Assembly: GCA_018065985.1 (NCBI GenBank)
Contig: JAGHSF010000009.1
Coordinates: 1 to 64,000 of the forward strand
DNA from: Candidatus Cryptobacteroides choladohippi
GTDB taxonomy: Bacteria; Bacteroidota; Bacteroidia; Bacteroidales; UBA932
Direction: 5' to 3'
DNA: 64,000 bases
Position 1 is the first letter of the stretch. The number at the start of each line of letters is the position of its first letter. The notes under the pieces were generated by a model, which made no database searches, had not been told where the DNA came from, and worked only from the letters and a program-made list of their open reading frames with translations. The translations under genes were made by a program, and so were the position numbers. This document shows positions 1 through 7,407 of the stretch, piece by piece.

Positions 1-2
1 AC

Positions 3-95
3 AAGACTCCAATCCGAGACCTGTTTAATGGTCCTGAAAAACTGCCGGATGTATGTGATCAACCTGTTCAACTGGAGTTTGCTTTTAAATATTAA
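3..95 (+). CDS. C-terminal fragment of a probable outer-membrane protein
   Basis: An open frame enters from the left window edge and ends at a TAA codon, giving about 30 residues that finish in LEFAFKY. A strand of alternating hydrophobic residues with an aromatic last residue is typical of the final beta-strand of TonB-dependent receptors and other outer-membrane barrels. Too little is visible to name the family. It faces the phosphatase gene convergently. The barrel assignment is inference. Confidence 0.4.
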   Translation, partial: KTPIRDLFNGPEKLPDVCDQPVQLEFAFKY

Positions 96-100
96 CCGTT

Positions 101-115
101 CAAAGATTTTCTTTG
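101..115. terminator. possible bidirectional hairpin between convergent genes
   Basis: CAAAGA-TTT-TCTTTG is a perfect 6-bp stem just after the end of the left-edge gene and before the 3' end of the convergent phosphatase. The stem is AT-rich and no clear T-run follows it, so the terminator role is weak. Confidence 0.25.
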
Positions 116-163
116 GACACTAGTGACCTATTCTTTTGATAAACAAAGAAATGGCTATTGCGC

Positions 164-1435
164 TTATTTTTGGGGATGCGCGGCGTATACTGAATCGGCC
201 CAGGCCTTGAAGTCGGACCATCTGTAGTACGGCCCGCTGACTGCCGTGAGCTGGGGGAGTGTGACCTCCGAGTTGTTGAGCAGCAGTTTGAGGAGTATGT
301 CGCCGCTCTTTTTGTGCCTGTAGAGCACGAACTGGAGGTTTGCCGCCTTGGGGACGTTGTAGTTCTGGAACCAGTATTTCACGTCCTCGGCCTTGTCGCT
401 CTGGTATCCCGATCCGTTGATGTTCAGCAGGGGAATGATGGCGTTGAGGACCGTGTCGTGCCCGAAGCGGAAGTGCCCTCTGTATTCTCCTGTCCCGTCG
501 ATTGCTGCATCGGCACCGGCTATGATGTCCTGCAGAAGAGGAATCATCAGGTAGCGGTCGCTGCTGTGAGAGAGGTACAGGCGGCAGTTCTCCGCCTCCC
601 AGAGGTCGACGATCTCCTCGTCGGTGAAGAGGAACTCGAAGAGGTCCTCACTGCAGTAGTTGTGGTAGCCTGACCAGAACATGTGGAGCTCGAAGAGGAA
701 GTCGGAGCGTCCGCCTGTCTCCTCGAGGAACCTGCGGCTTGTGAACAGGCGGTCGAGTATGTTGTCGTAGTGCTTCTCCCTGAGCTCGGTGATGTATCCG
801 CGGTCGATCGGCTTCAGGCTGCCCTCGTAATCCCTGACAAGTTCGTCCGGAGCTTCGGGGGGATTGATGACTGTCATGTTGGTGTGCAGCGAGTTGCACT
901 CTACCTCTGCCTTGGGGGCGTTCTTCTCGAAGCTGGCGCAGAATGCGGCCATGCTGGTGATGGCGCGGGGCGATTTTGATGCCCTTGCAAGGAACTTTCC
1001 GCCCCTGGCGAAGATTTCCGGGAACTCCGCAACCATTGCAGCTGCTATGCTGGCATGCTGCTCGGCGCCTAGTTCGGTAAGGTCGCCGTAGTTCATAAGC
1101 GGCACCTGGTAGAAGTCCATGTAGCGGCTGTAGAACAGCTTGCCGGTCTCTGTCAGTGCATCTGCCTTCTTTGCGGCCTCGAGCACTTTGCGTATGACCG
1201 TGTAGGTGTCGTCATTCCAAGCGTAGCGTGAGCCGTGACGGCCGTAATGGCTGATGTAGAATGGCTCGTAGCCTTTGGGCGCAGGGGTGAGGGGAGAGGC
1301 GTCGTATCTGTAGGGCCCCTCGCAGCCGGCAGCCTTGTTGTGGTCGGCTGCAACTATCTCACGTACGTCATATGTCTGTGCGCTCAGGGTGAGTCCCAGA
1401 GTAAAAGCTAATGCTGATATCAGAATCTTTTTCAT
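164..1435 (-). CDS. secreted histidine phosphatase (MINPP/phytase-like, clade 2)
   Basis: A 423-residue protein with an N-terminal signal peptide (MKKILISALAFTLGLTLSAQ), so it acts in the periplasm or outside the cell. The clade-2 histidine phosphatase signature RHGSR lies at about residues 66-70 and supplies the phosphate-accepting histidine. The proton-donor pair HD appears in FRFGHDTVL near residue 325. Length and layout fit the multiple inositol polyphosphate phosphatase-like enzymes of gut Bacteroidales, which dephosphorylate phytate or other phosphomonoesters. The substrate cannot be read from the sequence. The gene stands alone, divergent from the DUF1080 gene. Confidence 0.85.
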   Translation of the reverse strand: MKKILISALAFTLGLTLSAQTYDVREIVAADHNKAAGCEGPYRYDASPLTPAPKGYEPFYISHYGRHGSRYAWNDDTYTVIRKVLEAAKKADALTETGKLFYSRYMDFYQVPLMNYGDLTELGAEQHASIAAAMVAEFPEIFARGGKFLARASKSPRAITSMAAFCASFEKNAPKAEVECNSLHTNMTVINPPEAPDELVRDYEGSLKPIDRGYITELREKHYDNILDRLFTSRRFLEETGGRSDFLFELHMFWSGYHNYCSEDLFEFLFTDEEIVDLWEAENCRLYLSHSSDRYLMIPLLQDIIAGADAAIDGTGEYRGHFRFGHDTVLNAIIPLLNINGSGYQSDKAEDVKYWFQNYNVPKAANLQFVLYRHKKSGDILLKLLLNNSEVTLPQLTAVSGPYYRWSDFKAWADSVYAAHPQK

Positions 1436-1506
1436 ATTCTACAAATTTATGACTAATTTTGTCTAATGGCAAATTGAGCCGTAACACTGAACCAATTATT
1501 TCTTCA

Positions 1507-2291
1507 ATGAAAAGAGCTATAATCACTGCCGCTTTGCTCGGCCTTGGAGCCCTCTCATATGCACAGGGCTCTTATCCAATGGGTTATGATGATTCCCGTA
1601 CAGAGGGAATGAAACCTGGAATGTCTGAATTCTATTCTCCGCAGCCAAAGAAGGTCTGCCCCGGCAACGCTATGGTTGCAGGCGCCCCTTCAGACGCCAT
1701 TGTGCTGTTTGACGGCTCGAACCTCGACAGCTGTGCGGCAACGACGGGCAGCCTGCCGGATGGATCGTCAATGCTGACGGCACCATGACCGTCAACAAGC
1801 AGTTCGGCGACATCAGGACAAAGGAGTCGTTCGGCGACTTCCAGCTCCATATCGAGTGGAAGGTCCCCGCGGACATCGAGGGATCCAACCAGGCACGCGG
1901 CAATAGCGGTGTCTTCCTTCAGAACAGATATGAGGTGCAGGTGCTTGACGTATACGAGAACGAGACCTACACCAACGGCATGGCTGGCGCCATCTACAAG
2001 CAGTCCACCCCTCTTGTGAATCCCTGCCGCAAGCCCGGAGAGTGGAACGTCTATGACATCATCTACACCGCCCCCACCTTCAAGGAGGACGGATCCTACA
2101 GGACACGCCCTTATGTGACCGTCCTGTTCAACGGCGTGCTTATTCAGAACCATCAGATGATTCTCGGAACCACCGAGTACATAGGCTGGCCCAAGTACGA
2201 GGCTCATGGCGATGATTGCATCAGACTTCAGAGCCATGGCGACCCCAGTGCTCCCATCAGCTTCAGGAACATCTGGATCAGGAAACTGTAA
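1507..2291 (+). pseudogene. DUF1080 (3-keto-disaccharide hydrolase-like) protein, interrupted by a frameshift
   Basis: The first frame (from ATG 1507, signal peptide MKRAIITAALLGLGALSYAQ) reads into the DUF1080 opening IVLFDGSNLD and then degrades into SCAATTGSLPDG. The next frame, read from about 1730, gives NDGQPAGWIVNADGTMTVNKQFGDIRTKESFGDFQLHIEW and the rest of the domain to RNIWIRKL. One missing base near 1725-1735 would restore a single protein of about 260 residues. DUF1080 proteins are secreted beta-sandwich enzymes or binding proteins of carbohydrate metabolism. The lesion may be a real frameshift or a sequencing error. The rest of the domain looks intact, which favours a recent event or an error. 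Confidence 0.75.
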
Positions 2292-5200
2292 CTAGAGATT
2301 GAAATACACTGCGTCGGGATGCGCGATCAGCAGTCCGCAGACGCTCGATTGAGGGATCATTGCTCCGTTTTCGGTGAGCGTGATCCCTAAATTGTTCATG
2401 TCCAGGAGCTTCGCGATGCCGAATATCTGCTTCTGGTCCGGGATCGACGGGTATCCTACGGCAGGTCGTATCCCGCCCCAGCCCTTCTGCTTCAGCCTCA
2501 TGCCCAGGAACTCCGCTCCCGCCTCCACGAGCCTGTCCCTGATGCTCTGGGCCAGTATGCTGTCGTGCCCCGAATCATCTTTTACCGAGCATGCGAATAC
2601 TCCCACATGCTCTCCTGCCGGGTTGACGAAGTCGCTGAGTGACAGGCATCTGTCTCTCTGCGAGCCATCCTGCCTGAGAAGCTGCTGGCGAGGCGTCTGG
2701 ACTGATGCGCCATGGCTGCAGCAGGGGCAGTCTGACGGATGACCGGTTTCAGGCATGAATTCAATGCTGCCCTCCAGTCCTCTTGCACGGTAGAATGCCG
2801 CCTGTGCAAGGACGCTCACACTGCCGCCCGCCTCGGCAAGCCAGGCCTCGGCTTCTGCGCGCAGGGCGACGGCTTCACCGCTTTCAGGCTTCACCTTCCA
2901 TGCGTGGTAGAAATATTCCCAGTTGATGTATGGAATCAGCTCCTCTGCCGTGTACTTCATTATGGCTCCCTTTCCTTCGAAGGGGACGGGTGACGGTGCG
3001 TAGCCGCCCCAGTCGCATCTGAACCTGAGATCCTCCGGGCGGACTGCGAGTCCCATGCTCTTCTCTTCCAGCATGCGGGCCTTCCTTGCCTGCTCTTCCC
3101 GTATCTCTTCCTGCAGGGCGGCGTTCCTTTCCAGTATCACCTTCCGTCTTGCAGGGTCAAGCAGCTGCATTGCCGTAACCGGGTTCTGTGCGGCATCCTT
3201 CATGTGGAACACGCCCGCCTTGTACAGAGGGGCCAGGCGTATGGCGGTGTAGGCGGCAGATGTTGTGGCTCCGCCCACGAAGAGCGGAATGTCCAGTCCG
3301 GCGCTCTGCATGGCTTCCGCCACGTGGCACATCTCGTCGAGGCTGGGGGTTATCAGGCCTGACAGGCACACTATGTCGGCCTTGGCGGCAATGGCTTCGG
3401 AAACAATGCGGTCTGCCGGGACCATGACGCCCAAGTCTATGACTTTGAAGCCGTTGCATGCAAGAACGACACCCACGATGTTCTTGCCTATGTCGTGTAC
3501 GTCTCCTTTTACGGTGGCAAGCACGACCGTGCCGGCGCTGCTTACGCTGCCGCTTTCGGAGGCCTTGATGTAGGGGTCCAGTATCTCCACGGCCTTCTTC
3601 ATGGTCCGCGCGGTGCGCACCACCTGGGGGAGGAACATCCGGCCTTCGCCGAAGAGCCGTCCTACCTCGTTCATGCCGGCCATCAGCGGGCCGGATATGA
3701 TCTCCAGAGCTGACCTGCCCTCGGAAATCAAAGACATGAGGTCGCTCTCCAGATTTGCCGGAATGCCGCTGATCAGGGCCTGCGTGACTCCTGATGCTGC
3801 ATCATGCACCTTTTCCGTGCCGGTGTTTGCGGCAGGGACGCTGCCGGTGCCGGTTTTCTCTGCGGCCATTCGTGCCGCCATCCCGGCAAGCGTCTCGACG
3901 GCATCCTCGCTGGTGTTGAGTATCACGGCCGTGAGGGCATCCCTGAGCACGGGATCCAGGCTGTCATAGTGCACCGCCGTTCCGGGATTCATTATCGCCA
4001 TTCCCATGCCTGCCTCGACTGCATGGTGCAGGAATACTGCATGCATTGCCTCGCGGATAAGGTTGTTGCCCCTGAACGCGAATGAAAGGTTAGAGATGCC
4101 CCCGCTGACCCTTGCTCCGGGCAGATTCTCTGTGATCCAGGCCGTTGCGCGGATGAAGTCGCGCGCATAGTCTGCATGCTCTGCCATTCCCGTGGCGATG
4201 GTGAGCACGTTGGGGTCGAATATTATGTCAGACGCGGGGAATCCCGCTTCCTCTGTGAGCAGCCTGTATGCCCTCCTGGCAATCTGTATCCTTCTTTCGA
4301 AGTCGGTGGCCTGCCCCTGCTCGTCGAAACACATCACAATCACGGCGGCACCGTATCTTCTGACCGTGCGCGCCTGCCGCAGGAACTCTGCCTCGCCCTG
4401 CTTCAGCGAGATGGAATTCACTATGCATTTGCCCTGGCAGCACTTCAGGCCTTCCTCTATCACATCGAAGCGGCTTGAGTCCACCATGACAGGCAGCCTG
4501 CTGACCGACGGGTCGCTGGCAATCAGGTTCAGGAATGTGCGCATCTCGGCCCTGGCGTCAAGCAGGCCGTCGTCCATGTTGATGTCGAGGACCATGGCAC
4601 CTTTGCCGGCCTGTGCCCTGGCGATGTCGAGAGCTTCGTCGTATTTCTTCTCCCCGATAAGCCTCAGGAACTTGCGGGAACCGGCAACGTTGCAGCGTTC
4701 GCCTACGGTCACGAATGTGCTCCGATCGAAGGAGAAAGCCTCCAATCCGCTGACAGTCAGTGCGCTGCCGCTGCGGGGTGAAAGCTCCGCCGGCTTGCTG
4801 AGATTATGTACCAGGGGCTCCAGCGCCTTGATGTGAGCGGGGGTTGTGCCGCAGCATCCGCCAAGGATGCGGCAGAGGTCCTCTTCCACCATGGGCTTCA
4901 TCTGCTCCAGCATTTCCCCGGGGCTTTGCGTGTAGGCGCCGAACTGGTCCGGCAGGCCTGCGTTGGGGTGGCAGCTCATCCAGGCTCTTCCCGCTATGGC
5001 CTCCTTCATCCTGCGGAGATAGGGGAGCATCCCGGCGGCACCGAGCCCACAGTTCATTCCTATGCAGAGCGGCCCGGCGTGCATTACTGACTCCACGAAC
5101 GCCTCCACCGTCTGCCCGCTGAGGGTGCGTCCGGACTTGTCGGATATGGTCATGGAAATGAGCAGGGGAATAGTCTTCCCTGCCTTTTTCGATGCTTTGC

Positions 5201-5741
5201 AATATGCTGATATTCCGGCCTTTGCGTTGAGCGTATCGAAAACTGTCTCCAGCAGTATGCCATCGACGTTCCCTTCCATCAGCGCCAGGATCTGCTCCGT
5301 ATAGGCGCCTTCGAGTTCGTCGAAGCTTATGCTGCGCTTTGCCGGGTCGGATGCGTCGTCGCTCATGGAGAGCATGCGGTTCGAGGGACCTGCGTCACCC
5401 AGCACGAAGCGCGGCCGGTCCGGAGTCAGGGCGGTCATCCTGTCGGCTTCCTCGCGGGCGAGCCTTGCGGCTGCGTGGTTCAGTTCGGCGATGCGCCCGT
5501 CCATGCCGTATTCGGCCTGCGAGATCCTCTGCGACGAGAAGCTGCAGGTGGTGATGATATCGGCGCCTGCTTCGAGGTACTGCCGGTGAATGCTGCTTAT
5601 GATATCAGGTCTAAGCAGCACAAGTGCGTCGTTGTTGCCGTCGTATTCTTGGGCAGAAAGGCCGAAAGTCTGTATCATCGACCCCATCGCCCCGTCAAGC
5701 AGCAGCCGTCTTGATTTCAGGGCATCCTCCAGTTTCTCCAT
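2292..5741 (-). CDS. metH: cobalamin-dependent methionine synthase
   Basis: A protein of about 1149 residues that transfers the methyl group of 5-methyltetrahydrofolate to homocysteine through cobalamin. Domains in order: homocysteine domain (residues 1-325) with zinc cysteines in GMNCG (about 228) and GGCCGTT (about 295); pterin-binding domain (about 335-590) with VGERCNVAGSRKF; B12 domain with the cobalt-ligand motif DVHDIGKN near 747; C-terminal SAM/reactivation domain with RPAVGYPSIPDQ near 1090. I start at MEKLEDALKSRRLLLDGAMG. The 49 upstream codons of the ORF track cover the promoter and do not look like protein. A TATATTTG box ends 6 nt before this ATG. The reactivation domain carries an odd cysteine-rich stretch (SDCPCCSHG). 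Confidence 0.95.
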   Translation of the reverse strand: MEKLEDALKSRRLLLDGAMGSMIQTFGLSAQEYDGNNDALVLLRPDIISSIHRQYLEAGADIITTCSFSSQRISQAEYGMDGRIAELNHAAARLAREEADRMTALTPDRPRFVLGDAGPSNRMLSMSDDASDPAKRSISFDELEGAYTEQILALMEGNVDGILLETVFDTLNAKAGISAYCKASKKAGKTIPLLISMTISDKSGRTLSGQTVEAFVESVMHAGPLCIGMNCGLGAAGMLPYLRRMKEAIAGRAWMSCHPNAGLPDQFGAYTQSPGEMLEQMKPMVEEDLCRILGGCCGTTPAHIKALEPLVHNLSKPAELSPRSGSALTVSGLEAFSFDRSTFVTVGERCNVAGSRKFLRLIGEKKYDEALDIARAQAGKGAMVLDINMDDGLLDARAEMRTFLNLIASDPSVSRLPVMVDSSRFDVIEEGLKCCQGKCIVNSISLKQGEAEFLRQARTVRRYGAAVIVMCFDEQGQATDFERRIQIARRAYRLLTEEAGFPASDIIFDPNVLTIATGMAEHADYARDFIRATAWITENLPGARVSGGISNLSFAFRGNNLIREAMHAVFLHHAVEAGMGMAIMNPGTAVHYDSLDPVLRDALTAVILNTSEDAVETLAGMAARMAAEKTGTGSVPAANTGTEKVHDAASGVTQALISGIPANLESDLMSLISEGRSALEIISGPLMAGMNEVGRLFGEGRMFLPQVVRTARTMKKAVEILDPYIKASESGSVSSAGTVVLATVKGDVHDIGKNIVGVVLACNGFKVIDLGVMVPADRIVSEAIAAKADIVCLSGLITPSLDEMCHVAEAMQSAGLDIPLFVGGATTSAAYTAIRLAPLYKAGVFHMKDAAQNPVTAMQLLDPARRKVILERNAALQEEIREEQARKARMLEEKSMGLAVRPEDLRFRCDWGGYAPSPVPFEGKGAIMKYTAEELIPYINWEYFYHAWKVKPESGEAVALRAEAEAWLAEAGGSVSVLAQAAFYRARGLEGSIEFMPETGHPSDCPCCSHGASVQTPRQQLLRQDGSQRDRCLSLSDFVNPAGEHVGVFACSVKDDSGHDSILAQSIRDRLVEAGAEFLGMRLKQKGWGGIRPAVGYPSIPDQKQIFGIAKLLDMNNLGITLTENGAMIPQSSVCGLLIAHPDAVYFNL

Positions 5742-5744
5742 ACA

Positions 5745-5775
5745 TTGCAAATATAGGCGATAATTCGTAAATTTG
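5745..5775 (+). promoter_or_regulatory. ade promoter (-33 TTGC, -7 TAAATTTG)
   Basis: TAAATTTG at 5768-5775 fits TAnnTTTG, and a TTG core lies about 20 nt upstream. The metH box on the other strand overlaps this region, so metH and ade share a compact divergent promoter. The ade ATG follows 21 nt downstream. Confidence 0.5.
5748..5755 (-). promoter_or_regulatory. -7 box of metH promoter
   Basis: TATATTTG on the minus strand matches the Bacteroidota -7 consensus TAnnTTTG. It ends 6 nt before the metH ATG, leaving almost no leader. No clear -33 TTTG was seen. Confidence 0.5.
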
Positions 5776-5796
5776 GAGGATAATAATACTGTAAAT

Positions 5797-7404
5797 ATGA
5801 ATACTGACTTGTTTCTTGGCCATATTGTGGATGTGCTCGGACAGAGGATATTCGATGGCCGTATCACGCTGAAAGACGGAAAAATCAATAAAGTGGAGGA
5901 GTGTGCGGTTCCGGAGGATGCGCCTTACATCATGCCTGGTTTTGTCGATTCCCACGTTCATGTGGAGAGCTCGATGGTGCTGCCCGTCAACTTTGCTGCT
6001 GCTGCAGTGAAGCATGGTACGGTTGCGGCCGTGTGCGACCCGCACGAGATAGCCAATGTGCTGGGCATGGACGGCGTCAGGTTCATGATAGACAATGCCG
6101 CCGGAAATCCTTTCCACTTCTGGTTCGGCGCACCTTCCTGCGTGCCCTGCACCAACATGGAGACGGCCGGCGCCGAGCTCGGACCCAAAGAGATAGGCGA
6201 GCTGATGCAGATGCCTGACATTCACTACCTTTCGGAGATGATGTTCGCGTACGGCGTGGTCATAGAGGTACCCGAGGTTATGGAGAAACTGCGCCTTGCG
6301 CGTGAGGCCGGGAAGCCGATAGACGGCCATGCTCCCGGATTCACCGGTGAGTTCCTGCAGAAGTATGTTGCGGCCGGAGTGTCGACTGACCATGAGTGCT
6401 TCGACATCACGGAGGCGCGTGAGAAGGTCGGTGCGGGAATGAAGATCCTGATCCGCGAGGGCTCTGCCGCAAAGAACTACGAGGCCCTCAGCCCGCTGAT
6501 CGCCGAGGCTCCCGAAAATGTGATGTTCTGCTCTGACGACAAGCATCCCGAGGACCTGCAGAAGGGTCACATCAATCTGCTGGTGAAGCGTGCGCTCGGG
6601 GAGGGCTATCCTTTCTGGGCCGTGATCCGTGCAGCCACTCTCAATCCGGTGAAGCACTACTCCATTGACTGCGGACTGCTTCGCGAGGGCGACAGCGCCG
6701 ACTTCATCCTGGTCGACAATCTCCAGGACATGAACGTGCTGGCAACCTATCTGCGCGGCCTGAATGCATCCGATACCGTGAAGCCCTGCGAGCTGCCCCT
6801 GCAGGAGGCTCCAAACAATTTCAAGGCGGGAAAGATTGCCGCAGCCGACATCCGTGCACCGTATGACGCCGGGAAGACCGTCCAGGTCATCAAGGCTGTC
6901 GACAAGGAACTCGTTACGGGTAAGCTGGAGATGGAACCGCTGGTCAAGGATGGAGCCATCCAGTCCGATCCCTCGAGAGATATGCTGAAGATCGTCGTGT
7001 ACAACCGCTACAGCGCCGCCGCTCCCGCAGTGGGATTCATCAGCGGATTCGGTCTGAAAAAGGGTGCCATCGCTTCTTCGGTTGCGCATGACAGCCACAA
7101 CCTCGTTGCCGTGGGCACGAGCGATGAGGAGATAGTTGCCGCAATCAACCGGCTTGTGGAACTCAAGGGCGGTCTTGTAGCCGTGGATGGCGCTTCGATC
7201 ATTGCCGAACTGCCTCTGCCCGTGGCCGGTCTGATGACCTGCGGAACAGTGGATGCCGCTGCAGAGGGGCACAACCTGGTTCAGAAGGCTGCTTCCGACC
7301 TTGGATGCACGCTCGGATCCCCGTACATGACACTGGCATTCATGTGCCTTCCCGTAATCCCCGCACTCAAAATCACAGACCGCGGTCTGGTAGAAATGAA
7401 CTAG
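5797..7404 (+). CDS. ade: adenine deaminase
   Basis: Converts adenine to hypoxanthine and ammonia in purine salvage (cytoplasmic, metal-dependent amidohydrolase family). About 535 residues from ATG 5797; the TTG at 5773 used by the ORF track overlaps the promoter box. The metal-binding HVHVESS follows MPGFVDS near residue 53. FCSDDKHPEDL and a carboxy-terminal domain with GLMTCGTVDAAAEGHNLV are typical of bacterial Ade. It diverges from metH and is followed after 3 nt by the C69 fusion gene, which suggests cotranscription. Confidence 0.92.
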   Translation: MNTDLFLGHIVDVLGQRIFDGRITLKDGKINKVEECAVPEDAPYIMPGFVDSHVHVESSMVLPVNFAAAAVKHGTVAAVCDPHEIANVLGMDGVRFMIDNAAGNPFHFWFGAPSCVPCTNMETAGAELGPKEIGELMQMPDIHYLSEMMFAYGVVIEVPEVMEKLRLAREAGKPIDGHAPGFTGEFLQKYVAAGVSTDHECFDITEAREKVGAGMKILIREGSAAKNYEALSPLIAEAPENVMFCSDDKHPEDLQKGHINLLVKRALGEGYPFWAVIRAATLNPVKHYSIDCGLLREGDSADFILVDNLQDMNVLATYLRGLNASDTVKPCELPLQEAPNNFKAGKIAAADIRAPYDAGKTVQVIKAVDKELVTGKLEMEPLVKDGAIQSDPSRDMLKIVVYNRYSAAAPAVGFISGFGLKKGAIASSVAHDSHNLVAVGTSDEEIVAAINRLVELKGGLVAVDGASIIAELPLPVAGLMTCGTVDAAAEGHNLVQKAASDLGCTLGSPYMTLAFMCLPVIPALKITDRGLVEMN

Positions 7405-7407
7405 CAT

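Noticed and set aside
5742-5888. Upstream extension of MetH by 49 residues
   Set aside because: The extra segment covers the metH and ade promoter boxes and has no similarity to the family start.
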